From: Obesumbacterium proteus
Lineage (GTDB): Bacteria; Pseudomonadota; Gammaproteobacteria; Enterobacterales; Enterobacteriaceae
Length of the DNA: 64,000 nt
Direction: 5' to 3'
Assembly: GCF_001586165.1 (NCBI RefSeq)
Contig: NZ_CP014608.1
Span: 3,038,001 to 3,102,000 of the forward strand
Shown here: positions 48,886 through 58,358 of the stretch, piece after piece
How positions within the stretch are numbered: position 1 is the first letter of the stretch
Layout: every line of letters starts with the position of its first letter
Position numbers and translations under genes: made by a program
Notes under the pieces: model-generated
Told to the model about the DNA's origin: nothing
The model's input: the letters and a program-made list of their open reading frames with translations, nothing else
Databases searched by the model: none

Positions 48886-51800
48886 TTAGTCAGTAACCGC
48901 TGGTGGCTTAGTCGCTGGAGCCGTTGCTTGGCTTACCGCAGCGTGTCCACCCGCACCGCCTTTGCTCTGCAAATCCAGAGTAGGGCGCTGCCAGTTGCTG
49001 ACAGCAGGCGCAGAAGGTACATACTCTGGCGCTGGAGCTTTGGTCATTGGCGCTGATGCTACGCGCTGAGCCTTAGCTGCTACGACAACGACAGGCTTCG
49101 CCGCTACGGCTGGCTGAACAACTGGTTGTACGACTGACTCAACAACAGGTTCTTCAACTGCCGTTTCTTCAACCACTGGCGTTTCAGCCGCAGTTGCGTC
49201 AATGGTAGTTGGTTCAGCGTGAGTCTCTTCAGCCGCGTTTTCTTCAACAACAGTTTCTGCCACTGTAGTTTCTGTTACGACAGGCGCTTCAGAAATGGTT
49301 TCTTCAACCACTTCGGCTTCAACGACAACGGGTTTTTCATCTGCAACCGATTCTTCAACAACTGATGTTGTTTCTTCAACAGTAGCGGGTTCGTCATTGA
49401 TGACTTGTGCAGGCGCGATGGCGTCAAACACAGCTGGAACTGCTGCCGCTGAGGTCGCAACGACCGATTCAACAACAGGCTCAGCATCTACTACAGGTGC
49501 AGCAACAGGTTCTTCAACGATGACAGGCTGTTCAGCAACATGCTCAGTCACAGACTCGTTAACCGGTGAAACAGGTGCTTGTTCAATCGGCTGTTCGATT
49601 GCGATCGGCTGAGTTTCAACTTCAACCTCAGAGATAGCCTGCTGTGCGACTGGGTAGCTAATCCACACTTTACCTGAAGCCATCTCAGGCGATGCTGCGG
49701 CGAATGCCAGCGGCATTGGTGACTGAGTTGGATAACGCTCATCACGATAACGACGACGACGTTGGCCACTCACACGCAGATGGCGAGGAGAGCGGCGTGA
49801 ACGACGTGGCATACCGTTTTCACCTTGGCGGTTATCACGGAACCCTTCATCATCATTGTTTTGCTGCTGTGCTGGTTCAGCCTGTGGTGCAGTTTCTGCA
49901 ACTACAGGGGCTGTGACAACGGCAGGAACGGATGCTTTAGCCAGAGCTGCTGCTGCATCGTCTTCAGCCTGAGTAGTAAAGCGAACTTTCTGAGTCAGTT
50001 GGCGACGCTGACGGCGCGGCATGTGCTGATTCTCTTCGCGGCTGTTCTCTTCAGCCTCATTCGCTACTGCGGCATCGTTGTTTTCCAGCGCTTTAACTTC
50101 CTGCTGGGCCTGACGCTTATCTTCAGTGCGACGACGTTGACGATCGTTATTGCGTGGTTCACGGCGAGGCTGCTGCTCATCACGTTGTTCAACGTTCGCT
50201 GTTTCAACGTTCACATCAGCATTAGCCGGTTGTGTTGACTGGCGACGGTTACGACGCTGGTCTTCACGGTTGCTGTTGCGGTCGTTATTACGCTCGTTGC
50301 TGCGTTCAGTACGCTCACCGCGGTCGTTACGATCGTTGTTGCGTTCGTTACGGTCGTTGTTACGGTCAGAGCGATCGTTACGATCACGGCGACCATTCTG
50401 CTGACGGCGGTTGTTGTTACGACGGTCTTGATTCTGACGGCGAGGTTCTTCAGCAGGCGCTGAAACTTCTACGGCTGGTTTTTGCTCAGGCTCAGAACCT
50501 GCAAACATGTTCTTCAGCGCAGAGAAGAAACGGCTTACCAAACCTGGCTGGGCAGGCGTTGTAGGCTGTGCAACGGTTTTAGCCGCAGGTGCTGCAACGA
50601 CTGGTGCGGCTGTTTCAGCTGGAGGCGCTTCAACATCCAGTGAGAATGCCGCCAACGCAGGCTGTTCTGGGCGTTTACGCTCTAGAACCGGCTCTTCCTC
50701 GGCGGTTAGCGTTTCTGCTTCATGCAACTGAGGCAGCAGATAGCTGAGGGTGCTGGTTTCTTCACCTTTGCGCACACGAACTACGTTGTAGTGCGGAGTT
50801 TGCATCTGGTCGTTAGGAACCACGATAACTTTAACGCCGTCCTGACGTTTTTCGATGGCGCTAACAGATTCACGTTTTTCGTTCAGCAGGTAAGAGGCAA
50901 CCGGCACAGGAACGATAGCGTGAACTTCATTGGTGTTCTCTTTCAGCGCTTCTTCTTCAATCAAACGCAGGATAGAGAGTGAAAGTGACTCGTTATCACG
51001 CACGGTGCCGGTGCCGTTACAGCGCGGGCAAACGTGGTGGCTTGACTCACCCAGTGATGGGCTGAGGCGTTGGCGAGACATTTCAAGCAGACCAAAGCGA
51101 GAGATGCGTCCAATCTGAATACGCGCACGGTCTTGGCGAACGGCATCACGCAGACGGTTTTCAACTTCGCGCTGATGACGAACTGGCGTCATATCGATGA
51201 AGTCGATGACAATCAGGCCACCAAGGTCACGCAGACGCAGCTGGCGAGCAATTTCATCAGCGGCTTCAAGGTTGGTGTTGAATGCGGTTTCTTCGATATC
51301 ACCACCGCGTGTAGCACGAGCGGAGTTGATGTCGATAGCTGTTAGGGCTTCAGTGGAGTCAATAACAATGGAGCCGCCGGAAGGCAGGCGAACTTCACGT
51401 TGGAAAGCTGACTCAATCTGAGATTCGATTTGATAGTGACTAAACAGCGGGATTTCACCCGTATAGAGTTTAATCTTGCTGCTGAAATCAGGGCGTCCCA
51501 GCGCGGCGATATGTTGTTTGGCTAGATCGAGAATTTTTGGATTATCAATCAGGATTTCGCCAATGTCTGGGCGCAGGTAATCACGGAATGCGCGAACAAT
51601 AACGTTGCTTTCCTGATGGATAAGGAACGGAGCAGGGCGGCCTTCAGCGGCTTTTTTAATGGCATCCCAATGTTTCAAACGGAATGACAGATCCCATTGC
51701 AGTGCTTCGGCTGATTTGCCAACGCCTGCGGTACGAACGATAAGGCCCATGCCGTCGGGTAACTGCAGAGAAGAAAGGGCTTCTTTCAATTCAGTGCGGT

Positions 51801-52239
51801 CATCACCTTCGATGCGACGAGAGATCCCGCCAGCGCGTGGGTTATTAGGCATCAGTACTAAGTAACTACCAGCAAGGCTGATAAACGTTGTTAGTGCAGC
51901 GCCTTTGTTGCCACGCTCTTCTTTATCAACCTGAACGATAACTTCCTGACCTTCGCGTAAAACATCTTTGATGTTTGGGCGACCATGTGAGGAGTAATTG
52001 TTTGGGAAATATTCGCGGGCAATTTCTTTGAGGGGGAGAAAACCATGTCGTTCAGCACCGTAATCTACAAAAGCAGCTTCCAGACTTGGCTCAATACGGG
52101 TTATTTTCCCTTTGTAAATGTTAGCTTTTTTCTGTTCGTGACCAGGGCTTTCAATATCCAGATCATACAGACGCTGTCCATCAACAAGGGCAACACGCAA
52201 CTCTTCCTGCTGAGTTGCGTTAATCAACATTCTTTTCAT
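48886..52239 (-). CDS. rne: Endoribonuclease E
   Basis: The N-terminal catalytic half (about residues 1-510) is nearly identical to E. coli RNase E: MKRMLINATQQEELRVALVD, S1 domain with IYKGKITRIEPSLEAAFVDYG, DNase I-like Asp residues in ALTAIDINSARAT and LIVIDFIDM, zinc-link CPRCNGTG. Next come the membrane-binding amphipathic helix (PGLVSRFFSALKNMF), an Arg/Asn/Asp-rich RNA-binding region with tandem NDRNDR motifs, and a long Val/Glu/Ala-rich scaffold with the helicase-site RRSRRSPRHLRVSGQRRRRY region and the PNPase-site C terminus. 1117 residues against 1061 in E. coli; the extra length is in the acidic repeats. Start at 52239; ATG 52254 adds five residues. Confidence 0.96.
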   Translation of the reverse strand: MKRMLINATQQEELRVALVDGQRLYDLDIESPGHEQKKANIYKGKITRIEPSLEAAFVDYGAERHGFLPLKEIAREYFPNNYSSHGRPNIKDVLREGQEVIVQVDKEERGNKGAALTTFISLAGSYLVLMPNNPRAGGISRRIEGDDRTELKEALSSLQLPDGMGLIVRTAGVGKSAEALQWDLSFRLKHWDAIKKAAEGRPAPFLIHQESNVIVRAFRDYLRPDIGEILIDNPKILDLAKQHIAALGRPDFSSKIKLYTGEIPLFSHYQIESQIESAFQREVRLPSGGSIVIDSTEALTAIDINSARATRGGDIEETAFNTNLEAADEIARQLRLRDLGGLIVIDFIDMTPVRHQREVENRLRDAVRQDRARIQIGRISRFGLLEMSRQRLSPSLGESSHHVCPRCNGTGTVRDNESLSLSILRLIEEEALKENTNEVHAIVPVPVASYLLNEKRESVSAIEKRQDGVKVIVVPNDQMQTPHYNVVRVRKGEETSTLSYLLPQLHEAETLTAEEEPVLERKRPEQPALAAFSLDVEAPPAETAAPVVAAPAAKTVAQPTTPAQPGLVSRFFSALKNMFAGSEPEQKPAVEVSAPAEEPRRQNQDRRNNNRRQQNGRRDRNDRSDRNNDRNERNNDRNDRGERTERSNERNNDRNSNREDQRRNRRQSTQPANADVNVETANVEQRDEQQPRREPRNNDRQRRRTEDKRQAQQEVKALENNDAAVANEAEENSREENQHMPRRQRRQLTQKVRFTTQAEDDAAAALAKASVPAVVTAPVVAETAPQAEPAQQQNNDDEGFRDNRQGENGMPRRSRRSPRHLRVSGQRRRRYRDERYPTQSPMPLAFAAASPEMASGKVWISYPVAQQAISEVEVETQPIAIEQPIEQAPVSPVNESVTEHVAEQPVIVEEPVAAPVVDAEPVVESVVATSAAAVPAVFDAIAPAQVINDEPATVEETTSVVEESVADEKPVVVEAEVVEETISEAPVVTETTVAETVVEENAAEETHAEPTTIDATAAETPVVEETAVEEPVVESVVQPVVQPAVAAKPVVVVAAKAQRVASAPMTKAPAPEYVPSAPAVSNWQRPTLDLQSKGGAGGHAAVSQATAPATKPPAVTD

Positions 52240-52254
52240 CTTCAACTTACTCAT

Positions 52255-52610
52255 TTTTTTTGCATTGGCAACTAAGCTGCGGGCAAAATAACGTCCTGAC
52301 CGAGAGGAAGACCGATGACCCCGAGTCTTATCGCAAAGTCGTCAACCTCACGGTTGTCGCCTGCATAGGGGCGCATATTTCGGTAAGCCTATGTTTCTTA
52401 GCGAAAATACAGCTTTGTGAAACACAGCACTGTTTATCAGTCAATAATTGCAAAAATATGCAGCATTGCTGATTCCATGTTTTAGGTCAGACTGCTACCC
52501 ACAGCCCGCTAATTACTTGATTTCACACTACGTCTTACGCCATTGCTGCATTTCTGTGGCATCAAGTAAACGTCAAATCCCGTCGTTTTCCCTGTCTTAA
52601 TGAGAATTAA
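52255..52610 (-). promoter_or_regulatory. rne 5' leader (rne5-type autoregulatory RNA)
   Basis: In enterics rne has a 360-nt leader that RNase E itself cleaves to control its level. The region upstream of the start contains stable hairpin candidates, such as CAACC-GTG-AGGTTG and GGTCATCGGTCTTCCTCTCGGTC (minus strand, about 52290-52360), in the place of the E. coli hp2 structure. The assignment comes from position and structure; the sequence was not aligned. Confidence 0.6.
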
Positions 52611-52846
52611 CGCGGAAATCTTTGTCATTATTCCACTGCAACGGCCTCTATAGCAAGACGACTTTTACCCTTATCAAGAAGATTCTTGCAGTACTTCACA
52701 ACAAGTGTGTCTGGTTGCTCGTATATTAGGCAGGATGCGGGCGCAAACGTTCTCCCAGCGCTCATAATTCTTACCATTCGCGATAATCTGCCGTTAGCTC
52801 AAAAAAGAAGTGGCATGCAGTTGAATGCCTCTTTAAAATCGCGCCC
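52611..52846. promoter_or_regulatory. Divergent rne-rluC promoter region
   Basis: About 235 bases with the promoters for rne (minus) and rluC (plus). Individual elements are not clear enough to place. Confidence 0.4.
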
Positions 52847-53806
52847 ATGAATATGAATAACACCTCAGTAAAGTTAGTCACGATTGCCGCCGATGAGGCA
52901 GGGCAGCGTATTGATAATTTTTTGCGCAATCAGCTGAAAGGCGTGCCAAAAAGTATGATTTATCGCATCGTGCGTAAGGGTGAGGTGCGAATTAATAAAA
53001 AACGCATCAAGCCAGAATATAAATTACAGCCGGGTGATGAAGTTCGAATCCCGCCGGTGCGAATTGCCGAGCGAGACGAGGCTCCCGTGTCGGCGAAGCT
53101 GGACAAAGTGGCTGCGCTGAATGATTGCATCATCTTTGAAGACGATCATTTACTGGTGCTGAATAAACCATCGGGCACCGCAGTGCATGGCGGCAGTGGC
53201 TTAAGCTTTGGTGTTATCGAAGGACTGCGCGCATTACGTCCTGAAGCGCGTTTTCTTGAGCTAGTGCACCGCCTAGACCGCGAAACCTCCGGTGTATTAT
53301 TGGTCGCTAAGAAGCGTTCTGCTTTGCGTGCGTTGCATGAACAACTACGCATGAAAGGGATGCAGAAAGACTACTTGGCGCTGGTTCGCGGTCAGTGGCA
53401 GTCACATTGTAAAGTCGTGCAGGCGCCGCTACTCAAAAATATTCTGCAAAGCGGCGAGCGCATTGTTCGCGTTAATGCTGAAGGTAAACCGTCTGAAACG
53501 CGCTTTAAAGTTGAAGAGCGTTTTGAGCACGCAACCTTGGTGAAGGCGAGTCCCGTGACGGGCCGAACTCACCAAATCCGCGTGCATGCGCTGCATGCTG
53601 GTCATCCGATTGCCTTCGACGATCGCTATGGCGATCGTGATTTTGATGCTGAGCTGAAGGGAACCGGCCTAGACCGCTTATTCTTGCATGCTGCCGCATT
53701 ACGCTTTGAACATCCGAATACAGGCGAAACCATGCGGGTGGAAGCTCCTATGGACAAGAAATTGCGCCATTGTCTCGATGTGTTGCGTAAAACGAAAGCC
53801 AGCTAG
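52847..53806 (+). CDS. rluC: 23S rRNA pseudouridine synthase RluC
   Basis: The 319-residue enzyme has an N-terminal S4 RNA-binding domain (QRIDNFLRNQLKGVPKSMIYRIVRKGEVRINKKR) and the RluA-family catalytic motif HRLDRETSGVLLVAKK with the catalytic Asp. It makes pseudouridines 955, 2504 and 2580 in E. coli 23S rRNA. It is divergent from rne as in E. coli. ATG at 52847; a Met two codons on is possible. Confidence 0.95.
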   Translation: MNMNNTSVKLVTIAADEAGQRIDNFLRNQLKGVPKSMIYRIVRKGEVRINKKRIKPEYKLQPGDEVRIPPVRIAERDEAPVSAKLDKVAALNDCIIFEDDHLLVLNKPSGTAVHGGSGLSFGVIEGLRALRPEARFLELVHRLDRETSGVLLVAKKRSALRALHEQLRMKGMQKDYLALVRGQWQSHCKVVQAPLLKNILQSGERIVRVNAEGKPSETRFKVEERFEHATLVKASPVTGRTHQIRVHALHAGHPIAFDDRYGDRDFDAELKGTGLDRLFLHAAALRFEHPNTGETMRVEAPMDKKLRHCLDVLRKTKAS

Positions 53807-53823
53807 TCGCTGCTAAATTAACG

Positions 53824-53848
53824 AAGCCGGATTATTCCGGCTTTTTTT
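53824..53848 (+). terminator. rluC terminator
   Basis: AAGCCGGA-TTAT-TCCGGCTT and seven T, overlapping the end of the convergent yceF. Confidence 0.93.
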
Positions 53849-54446
53849 ATGCTTTATTTTTACCTTCAAGCAATGCGTTATAGCCAAACTTAAGCAGAAT
53901 TTCGTTGAGTGCAATTAAAGGCAACCCCACTAATGCGTTAGGATCGCGGCCTTCAAGCTGGCTAAACAGCAATATACCCGCACCTTCGCACATAAAACTG
54001 CCTGCACAGTACAGCGGCATCTCGAGTTTAATATAGGCGTGGATTTCGTCATCGGTTAAGTGGCGAAAATGGACGTGAAAAGGTTCACACACTATTTCCT
54101 TTTGCATCGTATGGCTATTTAACACGCAGAGGCCGGTATAAAAGGTAATGATTTTGCCACTGGCGGCACGCAATTGTTGATGCGCATTCTCAATCGAGCC
54201 TGATTTTCCGACAATTTTCCCGTCAATAACGCAGACCTGATCGGAGCCAATAATAAAATGATTAGGGAATTTATCGGCCAGAGATTGCGCTTTTTCTTGT
54301 GCTAGACGCTGGACCAGTTCGGCCGCTGACTCGCCGTCTTTTGGGGTTTCGTCCGTGTCGGGCGCGGCGCAAATGAATTCAACGCCGAACTTTTCAAGTA
54401 AAGCTCGGCGGTAGGGCGAAGTAGACGCTAAAATTAAAGGTGACAT
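53847..54446 (-). CDS. yceF: Nucleotide pyrophosphatase YceF (Maf family)
   Basis: The 199-residue protein has the Maf motifs LILASTSPYRRALLEKFG, SDQVCVIDGKIVGKSGS and CEGAGILLFSQLEGRDPNALVGLP. YceF hydrolyses 7-methyl-GTP in E. coli. ATG 54446 follows TATGGAAAAAAT; an in-frame ATG six codons upstream (54464) is less likely. It diverges from yceD. Confidence 0.92.
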   Translation of the reverse strand: MSPLILASTSPYRRALLEKFGVEFICAAPDTDETPKDGESAAELVQRLAQEKAQSLADKFPNHFIIGSDQVCVIDGKIVGKSGSIENAHQQLRAASGKIITFYTGLCVLNSHTMQKEIVCEPFHVHFRHLTDDEIHAYIKLEMPLYCAGSFMCEGAGILLFSQLEGRDPNALVGLPLIALNEILLKFGYNALLEGKNKA

Positions 54447-54587
54447 ATTTTTTCCATAAAGCATGGCGTAATTGAATCTGACATTTTAAACTGTCCGCCG
54501 CTCAGGAAGCGAATATTGGAGGGAAAGTGTGCCTACAAGGCCTTTTCCTTTGACTCTCGGTCTTTACAAAGTTAATATGCGCGCCCT

Positions 54588-55109
54588 ATGCAAAAGGTAA
54601 AATTACCCTTGACCCTTGATGCAGTTCGTACTGCACAGAAACGATTAGATTACGTTGGTTTCTATTCGTCTGAGCAGGTAACACGAGTTGCTGAATCTGT
54701 GGTCAGTGTGGATAGCGATGTTGCCGTGTCGTTGTCATTTAATATTGATAACCAGCGGTTAGCGGTGATTACCGGCCATGCCGACGTAACGGTCACGTTA
54801 TGTTGTCAGCGCTGTAATCAGACGTTCCAACAGCAGGTCCATACAACGTATTGTTTCAGCCCGGTCGCCAATGACGAGCAGGCTGAGGCATTGCCGGAAG
54901 CTTACGAGCCGATCGAAGTCAACGATTTTGGTGAAGTCGATTTGCTGGCAATGGTTGAAGATGAAATCATCCTCGCCCTGCCGGTAGTTCCGGTGCATGA
55001 ATCTGAACACTGTGAAGTGTCCGACGCGGACATGGTATTTGGTAAACTACCTCCTGAGGTAGACAAGCCGAATCCATTTGCCGCATTAGCCAGTTTAAAG
55101 CGTAAGTAA
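54588..55109 (+). CDS. yceD: YceD (DUF177), large ribosomal subunit accumulation protein
   Basis: The 173-residue protein starts MQKVKLPLTLDAVRTAQKRL and contains the DUF177 segments CCQRCNQTFQQQV, EVDLLAMVEDEIILALPVVP and KPNPFAALASLKRK. In E. coli it lies upstream of rpmF and is linked to 23S rRNA or subunit levels. rpmF follows after 16 bases. Confidence 0.93.
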   Translation: MQKVKLPLTLDAVRTAQKRLDYVGFYSSEQVTRVAESVVSVDSDVAVSLSFNIDNQRLAVITGHADVTVTLCCQRCNQTFQQQVHTTYCFSPVANDEQAEALPEAYEPIEVNDFGEVDLLAMVEDEIILALPVVPVHESEHCEVSDADMVFGKLPPEVDKPNPFAALASLKRK

Positions 55110-55125
55110 TCAAGGAGTAAGGTCA

Positions 55126-55296
55126 ATGGCCGTACAACAGAACAAAAAAACCCGCTCTTGCCGTGGTATGCGTCGTTCACACGATGCGCTGACCACGACT
55201 ACCGTCTCTGTTGACAAGGTTTCCGGTGAAACTCACCTGCGTCACCATGTCACTGCGGACGGTTTCTACCGCGGTCGCAAGGTTATCGTTAAGTAA
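55126..55296 (+). CDS. rpmF: 50S ribosomal protein L32
   Basis: A 56-residue frame MAVQQNKKTRSCRGMRRSHD, then ALTTTTVSVDKVSGETHLRHHVTADGFYRG and KVIVK. The family pattern RGMRRSHDAL and HLRHH is clear. Versus E. coli, Pro8 is Lys and Lys12 is Cys. AAGGAG precedes the ATG by eight bases. Confidence 0.97.
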   Translation: MAVQQNKKTRSCRGMRRSHDALTTTTVSVDKVSGETHLRHHVTADGFYRGRKVIVK

Positions 55297-55323
55297 TACT
55301 TTTAGTATTTACAAGGCGATACT

Positions 55324-56358
55324 TTGACTCGTCTAACCCTCGCGTTAGATGCTATGAGCGGGGATTTCGGTCCTTGCATCACAGTGCCTGCAGCTTTGCA
55401 GGCACTGGCGTCTACTTCGTCGCTATACCTTCTAATTGTCGGACAACCCGACGCCATCGCACCTTATCTTGCTAAAGCAGCACCTGCGCTTCAACAACGT
55501 TTGCGTGTGATCCCTGCTGAATCAGTTATACCCAACGATGCTAAACTTTCGCATGCTATCCGCACCAGCAAAGGAACATCGATGCGTATCGCGCTTGATT
55601 TAGTGAAGAATGGTGAGGCTCAGGCCGTTGTCAGTGCGGGGAATACCGGTGCGCTGATGGGGCTGGCGAAATTGATGCTTAAACCGCTAGACGGTATTGA
55701 GCGTCCAGCGCTGATGACGGTGTTACCGAATCAGCAAAAGAGTAAGACGGTAGTGCTGGATTTGGGCGCTAACGTAGAAAGTACTAGCGCCATGTTAGTG
55801 CAGTTTGCCGTGATGGGTGCGGTAATGGCGGAAGAGATCGTTGGCATAAGCTCGCCACGCATCGCCCTGCTAAACATTGGTGAAGAAGAGTTTAAAGGTT
55901 TAGACAATATCCGCGAAGCCGCCGCTGTGCTCAAAAGCACGCCAGCGATTAACTATATCGGCTATCTGGAAGGCAATGATTTGCTGACAGGCAAAACAGA
56001 TGTGTTGGTTTGTGACGGCTTCGTGGGTAATGTTACGTTAAAGACGATGGAAGGGGTGGTGCGTATGTTTCTATCCCTTCTCAAATCACCAGGAGAGAAG
56101 CGCAAGCGCTCTTGGTGGTTAAAATTATTGGGGCGCTTGATACAAAAAAGAATTGCTAAGCGTTTCGGTGATTTGAACCCCGACCAGTATAATGGAGCTT
56201 GTCTGGTAGGATTACGTGGCACCGTGATTAAAAGCCACGGCGCGGCGAATGAAAAAGCGTTCGCTGTCGCTATCGAACAGGCTGTGCAGGCGGTGCAAAG
56301 GCAAATTCCACAGCGAATTGCCCTGCGCCTTGAGGCGATATTACCCAAGAGTGATTGA
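55324..56358 (+). CDS. plsX: Phosphate acyltransferase PlsX
   Basis: The 344-residue enzyme starts at TTG 55324 (MTRLTLALDAMSGDFGP), as E. coli plsX does. Segments are VSAGNTGALMGLAKLMLKPL, LLNIGEEEFKGLDNIR, VLVCDGFVGNVTLKTMEGV, LKSHGAANEKAFAVAIEQAV. It makes acyl-phosphate from acyl-ACP for phospholipid synthesis. LDAMSGDFG replaces the usual LDVMGGDFG. fabH follows after six bases. Confidence 0.95.
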   Translation: MTRLTLALDAMSGDFGPCITVPAALQALASTSSLYLLIVGQPDAIAPYLAKAAPALQQRLRVIPAESVIPNDAKLSHAIRTSKGTSMRIALDLVKNGEAQAVVSAGNTGALMGLAKLMLKPLDGIERPALMTVLPNQQKSKTVVLDLGANVESTSAMLVQFAVMGAVMAEEIVGISSPRIALLNIGEEEFKGLDNIREAAAVLKSTPAINYIGYLEGNDLLTGKTDVLVCDGFVGNVTLKTMEGVVRMFLSLLKSPGEKRKRSWWLKLLGRLIQKRIAKRFGDLNPDQYNGACLVGLRGTVIKSHGAANEKAFAVAIEQAVQAVQRQIPQRIALRLEAILPKSD

Positions 56359-56364
56359 TCGTAC

Positions 56365-57315
56365 ATGTATACAAGAATTCTCGGTACGGGGAGCTACCTG
56401 CCCGTACAAGTGCGTACCAACGCCGATTTAGAAAGCATGGTTGAAACGTCTGATGAGTGGATTGTTTCCCGTACAGGCATTCGTGAACGTCGCATCGCTG
56501 CGCCGGATGAAAACGTATCAACCATGGCATTTGAAGCGGCGAAACATGCGCTTGAAATGTCTGGGCTCGATAAAAATGATATTGGCCTGATCGTTGTTGC
56601 TACCACATCGGCAACGCATGCTTTCCCAAGCGCGGCGTGTCAGGTTCAACAGATGCTGGATATCAAAGGTTGCGCGGCTTTTGACGTTGCCGCTGCTTGC
56701 GCTGGGTTTACCTACGCGCTGAGCATTGCCGATCAGTACGTTAAAAACGGCGCGGTTAAACATGCGCTGGTGATCGGCTCTGATACTTTAAGCCGTACCC
56801 TAGATCCGACCGATCGTGGCACCGTGATCCTCTTTGGTGACGGAGCGGGTGCTGTTGTACTCGGTGCATCTGAAGATGCGGGTATTCTTTCGACTCACAT
56901 CCATGCTGACGGTCACTATGGCGAGTTGCTGACTCTGCCAAATCGCCAACGTTACACCGAAGATCAGGCTTATCTGACGATGGCGGGTAACGAGGTGTTT
57001 AAAGTTGCCGTAACTGAACTTGCGCATATCGTCGACGAATCTCTTGCTGCGAATAACCTTGAACGTAGCGATTTGGATTGGCTGGTTCCGCATCAGGCTA
57101 ACCTGCGCATTATCAGCGCAACCGCGAAAAAATTGGGTATGACGTTAGAAAACGTGATCGTGACTCTTGATCGTCACGGCAACACGTCTGCGGCATCCGT
57201 GCCTTGCGCGTTAGATGAGGCCGTCCGTGATGGCCGCATTCAGCGTGGTCAACTGATTCTGCTGGAAGCTTTTGGTGGCGGTTTCACCTGGGGCTCTGCT
57301 TTGGTTCGTTTTTAA
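56365..57315 (+). CDS. fabH: 3-oxoacyl-ACP synthase III FabH
   Basis: The 316-residue enzyme has the catalytic triad of FabH: Cys in FDVAAACAGFTYAL, His in WLVPHQANLRII and Asn in LDRHGNTSAASVP. It condenses acetyl-CoA with malonyl-ACP to start fatty acid synthesis. Second gene of the fab cluster. Confidence 0.97.
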   Translation: MYTRILGTGSYLPVQVRTNADLESMVETSDEWIVSRTGIRERRIAAPDENVSTMAFEAAKHALEMSGLDKNDIGLIVVATTSATHAFPSAACQVQQMLDIKGCAAFDVAAACAGFTYALSIADQYVKNGAVKHALVIGSDTLSRTLDPTDRGTVILFGDGAGAVVLGASEDAGILSTHIHADGHYGELLTLPNRQRYTEDQAYLTMAGNEVFKVAVTELAHIVDESLAANNLERSDLDWLVPHQANLRIISATAKKLGMTLENVIVTLDRHGNTSAASVPCALDEAVRDGRIQRGQLILLEAFGGGFTWGSALVRF

Positions 57316-57415
57316 TCGTTAAGATTTTCTGACGTTGGCATAAGTGTTGTTGCATTAGTTACGTTGTGACAACATTTAACTCGTTGGTTATAAAAAGAAT
57401 ATCAGGAAAACAAAC

Positions 57416-58345
57416 ATGTCTAAATTCGCAATGGTGTTTCCAGGTCAGGGTTCGCAAACCGTAGGTATGCTGGCCGATCTTGCGGCACAATTTCCGATTG
57501 TAGAGCAGACTTTTGCTGAGGCATCTGACGCGTTGGGTTACGACCTGTGGAAACTGGTTCAGGAAGGCCCTGCTGAAGAGTTGAACAAAACTTGGCAAAC
57601 ACAGCCTGCGTTGCTGGCGGCTTCCGTCGCGATTTATCGCGTATGGCAGCAGGAAAATGGTGCTCAGCCTGCAATGATGGCTGGCCATAGCCTCGGTGAG
57701 TATTCTGCGTTGGTCTGTGCCGGTGTTCTGGATTTCAAACAGGCTATTCGTTTAGTTGAACTGCGCGGTAAGCTGATGCAGGAAGCAGTACCTGCGGGTA
57801 CTGGTGCGATGTCTGCCATTATAGGTCTGGATAACGATGCCATTGCTAAGGCCTGTGAAGAGTCTGCTCAGGGTGAAGTTGTTTCTCCTGTGAACTTTAA
57901 CTCTCCTGGACAAGTTGTTATTGCGGGCAATAAAGACGCCGTTGAGCGTGCTGGTGCTGCGTGTAAAGCGGCTGGCGCCAAACGTGCGCTGCCGTTGCCT
58001 GTTAGCGTGCCGTCGCATTGTGCACTGATGAAGCCCGCTGCGGATAAGCTCGCCATTGCATTGCAGGGTATTGCTTTCAATGCGCCTCAGTTCCCCGTAG
58101 TGAACAATGTGGATGTTAAAACTGAAACCTCACCTGAGGCTATCCGTGATGCTTTGGTGCGCCAGCTGTATAGCCCAGTGCGTTGGAGTGAATCAGTCGA
58201 ATTTATGGCGGGTGAGGGTATTGAGCATCTGCTGGAGGTTGGTCCGGGTAAAGTTCTGACCGGTCTAACCAAGCGTATTGTTGATACTATGACGGCAGCC
58301 GCGATTAACGACGCTGCGTCTGTATCTGCCGCGCTTGCACAATAA
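57416..58345 (+). CDS. fabD: Malonyl-CoA:ACP transacylase FabD
   Basis: The 309-residue enzyme has FPGQGSQTVGM at the N terminus, catalytic Ser in AGHSLGEYSALV and His in VSVPSHCALM. It loads malonyl groups on ACP. It starts about 100 bases after fabH; E. coli has a promoter in this gap, not clear here. Confidence 0.97.
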   Translation: MSKFAMVFPGQGSQTVGMLADLAAQFPIVEQTFAEASDALGYDLWKLVQEGPAEELNKTWQTQPALLAASVAIYRVWQQENGAQPAMMAGHSLGEYSALVCAGVLDFKQAIRLVELRGKLMQEAVPAGTGAMSAIIGLDNDAIAKACEESAQGEVVSPVNFNSPGQVVIAGNKDAVERAGAACKAAGAKRALPLPVSVPSHCALMKPAADKLAIALQGIAFNAPQFPVVNNVDVKTETSPEAIRDALVRQLYSPVRWSESVEFMAGEGIEHLLEVGPGKVLTGLTKRIVDTMTAAAINDAASVSAALAQ

Positions 58346-58358
58346 GAAGAGGAAAAAG

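Noticed and set aside
49275..50982. Long frames opposite rne
   Set aside because: Shadows of the low-complexity Glu/Val and Arg/Asn coding in rne.
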